64,000 nucleotides of DNA from Pullichristensenella sp002068815. Its GTDB lineage: Bacteria; Bacillota; Clostridia; Christensenellales; Aristaeellaceae. The number at the start of each line of letters is the position of its first letter. The first letter of the stretch is position 1. This document shows positions 41,413 to 49,789 of this stretch, in pieces. A program made the translations under genes and the position numbers. The notes under the pieces were generated by a model. It was not told the DNA's origin and did not search any database. It saw only the letters and a list, made by a program, of their open reading frames with translations. The DNA lies in the NCBI GenBank assembly GCA_040772885.1, contig JAXGXF010000011.1, positions 1 through 64,000 on the forward strand, written 5' to 3'.

Positions 41413-42061
41413 TTTCAACGGAACGATGTTTCTCGACGGGGAAAAGCACCGCCGCGCGTGGGGCGAATTTCTCGAACGGCGCCTCGGGCGGGCGATCGGC
41501 GAACAGGAGTTTCTGAAATACGCCTGGGGCCCGACGAACGACAGGGTGCTGCGCCACTTCTTCGGCGAACAGCTCACGGCGGACGAGATCGACGCGCTCG
41601 GCGAGGAAAAGGAGGCGATCTACCGCCGAATCTGCCTCGAGGAGCCGGAGACCCTCAAACTGACCGCCGGGCTCCCGGAGTTCCTCGACAAATTGCGGGA
41701 AGGCGGCGTGCCGATGGCGATCGCGACCGGCGCGGGCATCGCGAATCTTCGATTCTACTTCGAGACGTTCGGCTTGTCGAGGTGGTTTCCGCCGGATCGC
41801 GTGATCTACGACGACGGCCGGCTCCCCGGCAAGCCCGACCCCGCGATCTACATAGCGGCCTGCGCCCTGCTCTGTGTCGAGCCGAAGGACTGCACGGTGT
41901 TCGAGGACTCGCTCGCGGGCATAGAATCGGCGCGCGCCGCGGGCATCGGCGAGATCGTCGCGCTTGCGACGTCGATGCCGGCGGAGGCGCTAAAGAAGAT
42001 GCCGGGCGTCGCGCGCGCGATCCGGGACTTCCGGGAATTTTCGATCCAATCCTCCATGTAA
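41393..42061 (+). CDS. HAD hydrolase of the beta-phosphoglucomutase-like group
   Basis: Protein of 222 residues. HAD core with helical cap: motif I IVFDFNGTMF, motif II IATGAGIANL, Lys in LPGKPDP and motif IV VFEDSLAGIESARAAG. The second Asp of the usual DxDGT is Asn (DFNGT), which removes the usual general acid/base, so it may be slower or have another chemistry; similar variants are common in unannotated HADs. Overlap with truA shows co-translation. Confidence 0.85.
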   Translation: MKAIVFDFNGTMFLDGEKHRRAWGEFLERRLGRAIGEQEFLKYAWGPTNDRVLRHFFGEQLTADEIDALGEEKEAIYRRICLEEPETLKLTAGLPEFLDKLREGGVPMAIATGAGIANLRFYFETFGLSRWFPPDRVIYDDGRLPGKPDPAIYIAACALLCVEPKDCTVFEDSLAGIESARAAGIGEIVALATSMPAEALKKMPGVARAIRDFREFSIQSSM

Positions 42062-42097
42062 AAAATCCGTCGCATTTCCCACAAGCGCCGGATTTTG

Positions 42098-42106
42098 TGC
42101 TATAAT
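42098..42106 (+). promoter_or_regulatory. Extended -10 promoter of the NifU-like/GGGtGRT operon
   Basis: TGCTATAAT (42098-42106), an extended -10 without a clear -35, 66 bases before the first start codon. Confidence 0.65.
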
Positions 42107-42172
42107 CGCTATCGTGTACAATAACCCCAATCTGCGCCGCGGTACCCGCGCGGCATGTTAGGAGGACGGACA

Positions 42173-42874
42173 ATGCAGTATACGCATGAGGTAGAGCAGA
42201 TGGTCTGCGTGGCCAAGGGCCCGAACCACGGCCCGGCGCCGATTCCCGAGGAGGGCAAGTGGGTCAAGGCGAAGGAGATCAGGGACATCTCCGGCTTTAC
42301 GCACGGCATCGGCTGGTGCGCGCCGCAGCAGGGCGCGTGCAAGCTGTCGCTGAACATCAAGGGCGGCGTGGTTGAGGAGGCGCTGGTCGAGACGATCGGC
42401 TGCTCCGGCATGACGCACTCCGCGGCGATGGCCGCGGAAATCCTGCCCGGAAAGACGATACTCGAGGCCTTGAACACCGACCTCGTCTGCGACGCGATCA
42501 ACACCGCGATGCGCGAGCTGTTTTTGCAGATCGTGTACGGCCGCAGCCAGTCCGCGTTCTCCGACGACGGTCTGCAGATCGGCGCGGGGCTCGAGGACCT
42601 CGGCAAGGGGCTGCGCTCGCAGGTCGGCACGATGTACGGCACGCTTTCGAAGGGCGCCCGCTACCTCGAGATGGCCGAGGGCTACGTGACGAAGCTCGCG
42701 CTCGACAAGGACGATCAGATTTGCGGCTACCAGTTCCTCTCGCTTGGCAAGATGATGGACGCCATCAAGAAGGGCGTGACGCCCAACGACGCCTACGAGA
42801 AGAACATCGGCACCTACGGCCGCTTCAAGGCCGAGGACGGCGCGGTCAAGTGGATTGACCCGCGCAAGCAGTAA
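42173..42874 (+). CDS. NifU-like iron-sulfur scaffold-type protein paired with GGGtGRT protein
   Basis: Protein of 233 residues. The region about 45-105 matches the NifU/IscU N-terminal fold (CKLSLNIKGGVVEEALVETI; GCSGMTHSAAMAAEILPGKT; ILEALNTDLVCDAI), with cysteines at WCAPQQGAC and GCSGM. The rest is specific to this pair. It precedes the GGGtGRT gene by 15 bp, a pairing seen across anaerobic Firmicutes. It is thought to handle iron-sulfur clusters, but no function has been shown that I know of. Start at ATG 42173 with AGGAGG. Confidence 0.86.
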   Translation: MQYTHEVEQMVCVAKGPNHGPAPIPEEGKWVKAKEIRDISGFTHGIGWCAPQQGACKLSLNIKGGVVEEALVETIGCSGMTHSAAMAAEILPGKTILEALNTDLVCDAINTAMRELFLQIVYGRSQSAFSDDGLQIGAGLEDLGKGLRSQVGTMYGTLSKGARYLEMAEGYVTKLALDKDDQICGYQFLSLGKMMDAIKKGVTPNDAYEKNIGTYGRFKAEDGAVKWIDPRKQ

Positions 42875-42889
42875 GAGGAGGTGCGGCAA

Positions 42890-43891
42890 ATGTCTTTGTT
42901 TGAGAGCTACGAGCGTCGAATCCCCCAGATTCAGCCGATTTTGGACAAATACGGCTTCAAGGACTTCGAAGATGTCAAGAATTTCAACCTCGGGAAGGGC
43001 GTGGACGCCTACGCGATTACCGAGGGGATACAGCCCATCGCGTTTGAGAACGCGAAGTGGGCGTACGCGCTGGGCGCGGCGATCGCGCTCAAGAAGGGCG
43101 TCAAGACCGCCGCCGAGGCCGCGGAGTGCATCGGCGAGGGGCTTCAGGCGTTCTGCATCCCCGGCTCCGTCGCCGACCAGCGCAAGGTGGGCCTCGGCCA
43201 CGGAAACCTCGGCGCGATGCTCCTGCGCGAGGACACCGAGTGCTTCTGCTTCCTGGCCGGCCACGAGTCCTTCGCCGCCGCCGAGGGCGCGATCGGCATC
43301 GCCCGAAACGCGAACAAGGTGCGCAAGGTCCCGCTGCGCGTGATCCTGAACGGCCTGGGCAAGGACGCCGCGATGATCATCAGCCGCATCAACGGCTTCA
43401 CCTACGTGCAGACCGAGTTCGACCAGGCGACCGCCGAGCTCAAGGTCGTCAACGAGACCGCCTATTCCGCGGGCGAGCGCGCGAAGGTGCGCTGCTACGG
43501 CGCGGACGACGTCTGCGAGGGCGTCGCGATCATGCACTTCGAGCACGTCGGCGTGTCGATCACCGGAAACTCGACGAACCCGACGCGCTTCCAGCACCCG
43601 GTCGCCGGCACCTACAAGAAGGAGTGCTGGGAACAGGGCAAGAAGTACTTCTCCGTCGCCTCCGGCGGCGGCACCGGCCGCACGCTGCACCCGGACAACA
43701 TGGCCGCCGGCCCCGCCAGCTACGGCATGACCGACACGATGGGCCGCATGCACTCCGACGCGCAGTTCGCGGGCTCTTCGTCCGTCCCGGCGCACGTCGA
43801 GATGATGGGGTTGATCGGCATGGGCAACAACCCGATGGTCGGCGCGACGGTCGCGGTCGCGGTGGCCGTGGAGCAGGCGCAAAAGGGCTGA
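42890..43891 (+). CDS. GGGtGRT protein
   Basis: Protein of 333 residues named for its conserved motif, here SGGGTGRTLHPDNMAAGPAS near residue 265. Other conserved parts are GLGHGNLGAMLLREDTECF and FLAGHESFAAAEGAIG. The family has no known activity; it nearly always follows a NifU-like gene, as here, which suggests a shared iron-sulfur function. AAGAGGAGGT precedes ATG 42890. Confidence 0.92.
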   Translation: MSLFESYERRIPQIQPILDKYGFKDFEDVKNFNLGKGVDAYAITEGIQPIAFENAKWAYALGAAIALKKGVKTAAEAAECIGEGLQAFCIPGSVADQRKVGLGHGNLGAMLLREDTECFCFLAGHESFAAAEGAIGIARNANKVRKVPLRVILNGLGKDAAMIISRINGFTYVQTEFDQATAELKVVNETAYSAGERAKVRCYGADDVCEGVAIMHFEHVGVSITGNSTNPTRFQHPVAGTYKKECWEQGKKYFSVASGGGTGRTLHPDNMAAGPASYGMTDTMGRMHSDAQFAGSSSVPAHVEMMGLIGMGNNPMVGATVAVAVAVEQAQKG

Positions 43892-43914
43892 AAATAAGCG
43901 CATAACAAGGTTCA

Positions 43915-43944
43915 GCGGAGGTTCGGGGATTTCCCGGCCTCCGC
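43915..43944 (+). terminator. Probable terminator after the GGGtGRT gene
   Basis: Hairpin GCGGAGG/CCTCCGC with inner CGGG/CCCG, followed by CTGTTTC. The T-tract is weak. Confidence 0.5.
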
Positions 43945-43983
43945 CTGTTTCGCAACCGCGGTCAAGAAACCGTTCGGAACTTC

Positions 43984-43992
43984 TGCTACAAT
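43984..43992 (+). promoter_or_regulatory. Extended -10 promoter of the AraC-type gene
   Basis: TGCTACAAT (43984-43992), no convincing -35, 31 bases before the start codon. Confidence 0.55.
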
Positions 43993-44023
43993 CCTTGCAG
44001 AGGCAGGAAAGCGGGGCGGGAAC

Positions 44024-44923
44024 ATGGACGATCGGGAGCATCTCGAGGCGGTCGCGCGGATGCAGGCGCACATCGAGGCGAACCTGCTCGAGCCGATCAC
44101 GCTGAAGGCGCTGTCGCGCGCGGCGGGATACTCCCCGTACCACAGCGCGCGGCTGTTCCGGGCGCTGACCGGGCGCACGCCGTTCGAGTACATCCGCGCG
44201 GCGAGGCTGAGCAAGGCGGCGCTCAGGCTGCGCGACGGGGGCGAGGCGGTTTTGACGGTGGCGCTCGACTTCGTGTTCGACTCGCACGAGGGGTTCACGC
44301 GCGCGTTCTCGCGGCAGTTCGGCATCACGCCCAAGCGGTACGCGAAATCGCCGCCGCCGATCCCGCTGTTTCTGCCCTCGCCCGTCACCGGGCGAAGCGC
44401 GATCGAGCGAAGGAGGAGCGAACCCATGGAAGTCGACGAACAGTTTATCTTTACCCAGGTCATCGAGCGGCCTCAGCGCAAGCTGCTTATCAAGAGGGGC
44501 AGGGCCGCGGCAGACTACTTCGAGTACTGCGAGGAGGTCGGCTGCGACGTGTGGGGCGTGCTGTTGAGCGTCAGGGAGGCGCTCTACGAGCCGATCGGCA
44601 TGTGGCTGCCCGACCGGTTCCGCCCGGAGGGGACGTCGAAATACGCGCAGGGCGTCGAGCTGCCCGCCGATTACGGCGGAGCGGTGCCGGAGGGGTACGA
44701 GCTCATCGACCTCCCGCCCTGCAAGCTGATGGTGTTCCAGGGCCCGCCGTTTGACGACGACAAGTTCTGCGAGGCGATCGACGCGCTCGAGGCCGCCGTC
44801 GACCGGTTCGACCCGTCGCTGTACGGCTACCGCTGGGCGGACGAGGACGCGCCCCGGTTCCAGCTAGAGCCGCAGGGGTACCGCGGCTACATCGCCGCCC
44901 GCCCGGTCAAGCAGGCAACATAG
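44024..44923 (+). CDS. AraC-family regulator with GyrI-like effector domain
   Basis: Protein of 299 residues. Two helix-turn-helix units at the N-terminus (LLEPITLKALSRAAGYSPYH; LDFVFDSHEGFTRAFSRQFG ITPKRY) define the AraC domain. From about residue 135 on, the sequence (EVDEQFIFTQVIERPQRKLL; GVELPADYGGAVPEGYELID) fits the GyrI/effector-binding fold of the SoxS/Rob-like group, which binds drugs or small amphipathic compounds. Target genes are not evident; it is transcribed alone and followed by a strong terminator. Confidence 0.87.
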   Translation: MDDREHLEAVARMQAHIEANLLEPITLKALSRAAGYSPYHSARLFRALTGRTPFEYIRAARLSKAALRLRDGGEAVLTVALDFVFDSHEGFTRAFSRQFGITPKRYAKSPPPIPLFLPSPVTGRSAIERRRSEPMEVDEQFIFTQVIERPQRKLLIKRGRAAADYFEYCEEVGCDVWGVLLSVREALYEPIGMWLPDRFRPEGTSKYAQGVELPADYGGAVPEGYELIDLPPCKLMVFQGPPFDDDKFCEAIDALEAAVDRFDPSLYGYRWADEDAPRFQLEPQGYRGYIAARPVKQAT

Positions 44924-44932
44924 ACGACGAGA

Positions 44933-44954
44933 GGGGCCGCCGCGGCCCCTTTTT
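44933..44954 (+). terminator. Terminator of the AraC-type gene
   Basis: Stem GGGGCCG/CGGCCCC followed by TTTTT, 10 bases after the stop codon; 7 bases from the end of the converging small gene. Confidence 0.85.
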
Positions 44955-44960
44955 CGCATT

Positions 44961-45191
44961 CTATTTCTTCTTTTTCAACGGGTTCATGCATCCCTCGATG
45001 AACTCCGCGGAGCAGATGTCCTCCGTGAAGCACAGGTTGAGCGCGTCGTCGGCGCTGTTCGGGAACGCCGGTTCCGGTTCCGCGGGCTTTGCCTGATCCG
45101 CGGGTTCTATGCAGCCCTCCGGAAACTCGGGCGAGCACACGGTCTCGGCGAAGTCATGCTCGGGTGCCTGGTGGTCGTTCGGGTTGTTCAT
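44961..45191 (-). CDS. 76-residue protein with two CSxEFxEGC repeats
   Basis: Small acidic protein that I do not recognise. Two copies of one motif: ETVCSPEFPEGCIEP (16-30) and EDICSAEFIEGCMNP (57-71), each with cysteines eight residues apart (C19/C27 and C60/C68), joined by a Pro/Glu/Ala linker with one more Cys at 54; the tail is LKKKK. Start at ATG 45191 with GAGAGGGGG upstream and its own promoter. No signal peptide. The paired cysteines could bind metal or form disulfides; a modified-peptide precursor is also possible, but no maturation enzyme is adjacent. Confidence 0.75.
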   Translation of the reverse strand: MNNPNDHQAPEHDFAETVCSPEFPEGCIEPADQAKPAEPEPAFPNSADDALNLCFTEDICSAEFIEGCMNPLKKKK

Positions 45192-45222
45192 GGAAATGCC
45201 CCCTCTCTCGTTTCTAATACCC

Positions 45223-45251
45223 AGTATAGCATATTTTGAACGGCGATGCCA
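45223..45251 (-). promoter_or_regulatory. Promoter of the cysteine-repeat protein gene
   Basis: On the minus strand, TGGCAT (45246-45251), 17-base spacer, TATACT (45223-45228) with an extended TGC just upstream of the -10. Confidence 0.75.
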
Positions 45252-45271
45252 GAAATTTCCGACAAACCCGA

Positions 45272-45357
45272 CCCCCCTGTCAAGAATTTTTACTTGACAG
45301 CCTCGCCTCCCTGCTGTACAATGGACGGGCGTCAAGCGAATTCTCTTGACAGGGGGG
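45272..45357. repeat. Inverted repeat bracketing the ylxM-ffh promoter
   Basis: Perfect 13-bp arms CCCCCCTGTCAAG (45272-45284) and CTTGACAGGGGGG (45345-45357), 60 bp apart. The right arm contains the ribosome binding site of ylxM, and the left arm lies just upstream of the -35. A third TTGACA is the -35 itself. It may be a protein-binding site on DNA. Confidence 0.75.
45294..45322 (+). promoter_or_regulatory. Promoter of the ylxM-ffh-rpsP-khpA operon
   Basis: TTGACA (45294-45299), 17-base spacer, TACAAT (45317-45322), 41 bases before the ylxM start. Confidence 0.9.
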
Positions 45358-45363
45358 CGCACG

Positions 45364-45690
45364 ATGGAGCCGCGCGTGGAGCTCACGTATTTGCTGGACT
45401 TTTACGGCGCGCTTCTGACCGAGGGCCGGCGCGAGGCGCTGCGGCTCTACTGCGAGGAGGACCTGTCGCTGGCGGAGATCGCCGAACAGGCGGGCGTCTC
45501 CCGGCAGGCGGTGCTCGACAGCGTGAAGCGTTCGCGCGAAAAGCTCGAGGAATACGAGGAAAAGCTGGGCGCCGTGAAGCGCCACCGGGCGATCACGTCG
45601 GAGGCGGAGCGGTGCCTCGAGGCGCTCGACCGGGGCGACGCGATCGCGGCCCGGCGCTCTTTGGAAAACATATTGCGGATTGAGAGGTAA
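45364..45690 (+). CDS. ylxM: YlxM/p13-like signal recognition particle accessory protein
   Basis: Protein of 108 residues, helix-turn-helix family of YlxM (LTYLLDFYGALLTEGRREAL; YCEEDLSLAEIAEQAGVSRQ; AVLDSVKRSREKLEEYEEKL). YlxM is encoded next to ffh in Firmicutes and binds the SRP RNA-protein complex. Start at ATG 45364, six bases after AGGGGGG; the gene ends next to ffh. Confidence 0.92.
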   Translation: MEPRVELTYLLDFYGALLTEGRREALRLYCEEDLSLAEIAEQAGVSRQAVLDSVKRSREKLEEYEEKLGAVKRHRAITSEAERCLEALDRGDAIAARRSLENILRIER

Positions 45691-45695
45691 TGCCG

Positions 45696-47039
<1,344 letters not shown>

Positions 47040-47092
47040 TCGCGGTCAATCCGTTGGATTATACACACAGCGTTTTTAAGGAGGAGTTTCCC

Positions 47093-47332
47093 ATGGTCAA
47101 GATTCGTCTCAAGAGGATGGGCATGAAGAAGGTGCCTTTCTACCGCCTCGTCGTCACCGACAGCCGCAACGCCCGCGACGGCCGCTTCATCGAGGAGATC
47201 GGCTACTACAACCCCCTGACCGAACCGGTCGACCTCAAGATCGAGGAAGAGCGCGCAAAGTACTGGCTGGGCGTCGGCGCGCAGCCGACGGACACCGTGC
47301 GCGGCCTTCTCAAGAAAGGCGGAGTGCTGTAA
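47093..47332 (+). CDS. rpsP: 30S ribosomal protein S16
   Basis: Small-subunit protein, 79 residues, starting MVKIRLKRMGMKKVPFYRLV, with the conserved DSRNARDGRFIEEIGYYNPL. AAGGAGGAG precedes ATG 47093. Part of ffh-rpsP-khpA-rimM-trmD. Confidence 0.97.
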   Translation: MVKIRLKRMGMKKVPFYRLVVTDSRNARDGRFIEEIGYYNPLTEPVDLKIEEERAKYWLGVGAQPTDTVRGLLKKGGVL

Positions 47333-47335
47333 AAA

Positions 47336-47563
47336 ATGGTTGAGCTCGTGAAATATATCGCCCGGTCGCTCGTCGAGAAGCCGGATTCGGTGGACGTGCG
47401 CGAGGTCGAGACCGCCGACAGCGTCGTCATCGAGCTGCGCGTCGATCCCGACGACATGGGCAAGGTCATCGGAAAACAGGGGAGAATCGCCAAGGCCATC
47501 CGCACCGTCGTCAAGGCGGCGTCGGCGAACAGCCCGAAGCCGGTGTTTGTGGAGATTATCTGA
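47336..47563 (+). CDS. khpA: KH-domain RNA-binding protein KhpA
   Basis: Single KH domain, 75 residues, with the GKVIGKQGRIAKAIRT loop that contacts RNA. In Firmicutes KhpA works with KhpB in controlling cell elongation and division. It follows rpsP by 3 bp and ends the first half of the operon at a terminator. Confidence 0.94.
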   Translation: MVELVKYIARSLVEKPDSVDVREVETADSVVIELRVDPDDMGKVIGKQGRIAKAIRTVVKAASANSPKPVFVEII

Positions 47564-47564
47564 C

Positions 47565-47589
47565 GGAAAGGCGGCTTCGCCGCCTTTCC
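47565..47589 (+). terminator. Terminator after khpA
   Basis: Stem AAAGGCGGC-TTC-GCCGCCTTT directly after the khpA stop. The T-run is short (TTTCCTT). rimM-trmD may therefore be transcribed partly on their own. Confidence 0.72.
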
Positions 47590-47591
47590 TT

Positions 47592-47751
47592 GCGTTGAAA
47601 ACAGGTTTTCAACGCGCAGGAACGGACCGGCCGCCTAAAATCCTCGCGGATTTCCGGGCGGCGACCGGAGCGGGAAGGCATTTTTCTCCGCAAGGGCAAG
47701 CTCTTGCTCCCGAAAAATGCCGCGAAACCGGCGTACATGCCTCCGGTTTCG
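47592..47751 (-). repeat. Four-hairpin dispersed element, family A copy 3 (inverted)
   Basis: Read on the minus strand it has the same order as the other copies: H1 47723-47751 (CGAAACCGG/CCGGTTTCG), H2 47678-47720 (GCATTTTTC/GAAAAATGC with an inner GCAAG/CTTGC), H3 47627-47668 (CCGGTCGCC/GGCGGCCGG, one mismatch), H4 47592-47615 (GCGTTGAAAAC-CT-GTTTTCAACGC as arms). It splits the usual khpA-rimM junction and is inverted relative to the host operon. Confidence 0.83.
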
Positions 47752-47791
47752 ATTTTAAGGAGACCAAAGGCCGTCATCTTGGAGGAACATC

Positions 47792-48316
47792 ATGCAGCAA
47801 TACCTTGTCATCGGCGAGATCACGAAGCCGCAGGGGGTGCGCGGCGAATTGAAGCTGCGCCCGATCACGTGCGACCCGGAGCGGTTCGAGGGGATGGCGC
47901 TCGCGTACCTGAAGCGCGGCGGCCAATACGAGCCGGTCCGGCTGACGGTCAACCGGCTCGCCCCGGACGCGGTGTTTTTGAACATCGAGGGCGTCACGGA
48001 CCGCGACGCCGCCGAGAAGCTGCGCGGCGAGCTCTTGTACATCGACCGCGCGCACGCGGTGGAGCTCGATTCGGACACGAACTTCCTGTGCGACCTGATC
48101 GGGCTCGACGGCGTCGACGACGGGGGCCGCGAGCTCGGCAAGCTCGTGGACGTCCTGCAGCCCGGCGGCAACGACGTGTACGTGTTCCGCGGCGCGCTGG
48201 GCGAGGTGCTCGTGCCGGCGCTGAAGTCGGTCGTCAAGTCGGTCGACCTCGAAAGGGGCGAGATGCTCCTGGACGCGAAGCGGCTAAGCGAAGTGGCGGT
48301 GTTCGATGAAGATTAA
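47792..48316 (+). CDS. rimM: Ribosome maturation factor RimM
   Basis: 16S rRNA processing factor, 174 residues, which binds S19 during 30S assembly. N-terminal RimM domain (VIGEITKPQGVRGELKLRPI) and C-terminal PRC-barrel (LIGLDGVDDGGRELGKLVDV; LVPALKSVVKSVDLERGEML). GGAGGAA precedes ATG 47792. It overlaps trmD by 11 nt. Confidence 0.95.
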   Translation: MQQYLVIGEITKPQGVRGELKLRPITCDPERFEGMALAYLKRGGQYEPVRLTVNRLAPDAVFLNIEGVTDRDAAEKLRGELLYIDRAHAVELDSDTNFLCDLIGLDGVDDGGRELGKLVDVLQPGGNDVYVFRGALGEVLVPALKSVVKSVDLERGEMLLDAKRLSEVAVFDED

Positions 48317-49025
48317 GGTGCTGACGATCTTCCCGGAGATGCTGAAGGCCGCGCTCTCGGAGAGCATCGTCGGACGCGCGCTCGAGGCCGGGCGCTTCGA
48401 GGTCGAGCTGATCGACATACGCGCGTATTCCGAAAACAAGCACAAAAACACCGACGACTACCCGTTCGGCGGCGGCGCGGGCATGGTGATGCTGCCGCAG
48501 CCGATCGTCGACGCGTGCGAGAAGAACGCGTCCGGCCGCGAGCGGCGCATCTACCTGTCCCCGCGCGGGCGGACGCTGACGCAGAGGATCGTCGAGGAGC
48601 TCGCGCGCGAGGAGGAATTGATGCTGCTCTGCGGCCGCTACGAGGGCGTCGACGAGCGCGCGCTCGAACTCTGCTTCCCGGAGGAATTGTCGATCGGCGA
48701 CTACGTGCTGACCGGCGGCGAGCTCGCCGCGCTCGTCGTGATCGACGCGGTCGCCAGGCTCCTGCCGGGCGTCCTCGGGAGCAACGACAGCGCGGAGGAC
48801 GAGAGCTTCACGACGGGGCTCCTCGAGTACCCGCAGTACACCCGCCCGCGCGAGTTCCGCGGCCGCGAGGTGCCGGAGGTGCTCCTGAACGGCAACCACG
48901 CGCTGATCGCCCGCTGGCGGCGCGAGCAGGCGCTTAAACTCACGCACAGGAAGCGGCCCGACCTCCTAAAGGGCGCGCCGCTCGACAAGAAGGACCGCGC
49001 GTTTCTCGATTCGCTGGAATCCTGA
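48306..49025 (+). CDS. trmD: tRNA (guanine37-N1)-methyltransferase TrmD
   Basis: Trefoil-knot methyltransferase, 239 residues, making m1G37 in tRNA. Conserved parts are KVLTIFPEML, DDYPFGGGAGMVM, LCGRYEGVDER and the knot SIGDYVLTGGELAALVVIDA. It starts inside the rimM end. rplS, which usually follows, is absent; a terminator and an XRE gene follow instead. Confidence 0.96.
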   Translation: MKIKVLTIFPEMLKAALSESIVGRALEAGRFEVELIDIRAYSENKHKNTDDYPFGGGAGMVMLPQPIVDACEKNASGRERRIYLSPRGRTLTQRIVEELAREEELMLLCGRYEGVDERALELCFPEELSIGDYVLTGGELAALVVIDAVARLLPGVLGSNDSAEDESFTTGLLEYPQYTRPREFRGREVPEVLLNGNHALIARWRREQALKLTHRKRPDLLKGAPLDKKDRAFLDSLES

Positions 49026-49031
49026 CCCGCC

Positions 49032-49058
49032 CCCGACCCGCGTCGGGGCTTTTTTTTG
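49032..49058 (+). terminator. Terminator of rimM-trmD
   Basis: Stem CCCCGAC/GTCGGGG followed by CTTTTTTTT, 7 bases after the trmD stop. Confidence 0.9.
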
Positions 49059-49079
49059 CGCGGTGGTGTAAGGTGTGCT

Positions 49080-49108
49080 TGACATCCCGCCGCGGCTGTG
49101 CTATGCTC
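49080..49108 (+). promoter_or_regulatory. Promoter of the XRE/membrane protein pair
   Basis: TTGACA (49080-49085), 17-base spacer, TATGCT (49103-49108). A palindrome AGGTTCACCT at about 49116-49125 in the start region could be an operator for the regulator itself. Confidence 0.8.
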
Positions 49109-49141
49109 TATGTAAGGTTCACCTGACATGGAGGTGGGGGC

Positions 49142-49348
49142 GTGCGCAACGGCGTGCGGGAATTCCGCGAAAAGCGCGGGCTGACACAGAAGGAGCTCGG
49201 CGAGCTCGTGGGCGTGTCGCGGCAGGCGATCAACGCGATCGAGACGGGGAAGTTCGACCCCTCGATCCGGCTCGCGCATGACCTGGCGAGGTTCTTCGGC
49301 GTGTCCATCGAGGCGCTGTTCCTGTTTGACGAGGAGGATCGGAAATGA
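49142..49348 (+). CDS. Small XRE-family regulator
   Basis: Protein of 68 residues, a single helix-turn-helix (REFREKRGLTQKELGELVGV SRQAINAIE) of the short YozG/YgzD-like class. Start is GTG 49142 with GGAGGTG upstream. It overlaps the following membrane protein gene by 4 nt (ATGA), the common pairing in which such regulators control their membrane partner. Confidence 0.88.
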   Translation: MRNGVREFREKRGLTQKELGELVGVSRQAINAIETGKFDPSIRLAHDLARFFGVSIEALFLFDEEDRK

Positions 49349-49788
49349 GGCGCATATTGCGAAGCCCTGCGACGAACGCGGCGGGCATCGGTATCTTCAC
49401 CGCGTTTTACGCGTGGATATTCCTCGGGCGCGGCGCGATGCTGACGCCCGGCCCGCGGCCCGGGGGCGGATTCTGGGCCTCGTGGAGCGGCTTTCTCGCG
49501 TCCGGCGGGAGCGCCGTCATCGCGTGGGCGCTGATCGCGGTCGCGGCGCTGACGGTCGCGATGCTGCTCACCCGCCGCCGGCCCTACGACGAGTACCACA
49601 CCGCGCACCTCGTCCAGTGTCTGGCGGTCGCGGCGGTTCTGACGCTCGCGTGCATCGCCGCGTTTTTCTGGATGATTCTCGTCGACCCGGCGGCGGTCGT
49701 CGAGAAGTTCGCGCTGTTCATCGCGGTGCACTGGGCGACGGTCGCGCTCGCCGACCTCGCGTACGTGGTCGCGTGCCGCTGGAAGTAG
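49345..49788 (+). CDS. Four-helix membrane protein coupled to XRE regulator
   Basis: Protein of 147 residues with four membrane helices (for example GIGIFTAFYAWIFLGRGAM and LAVAAVLTLACIAAFFWMIL). It fits the DUF2178/DUF3796-like membrane proteins that occur next to small XRE regulators, but I cannot place it in a family for certain. Coupled to the regulator by a 4-nt overlap; it ends 1 base before the radical SAM gene. Confidence 0.75.
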   Translation: MRRILRSPATNAAGIGIFTAFYAWIFLGRGAMLTPGPRPGGGFWASWSGFLASGGSAVIAWALIAVAALTVAMLLTRRRPYDEYHTAHLVQCLAVAAVLTLACIAAFFWMILVDPAAVVEKFALFIAVHWATVALADLAYVVACRWK

Positions 49789-49789
49789 T

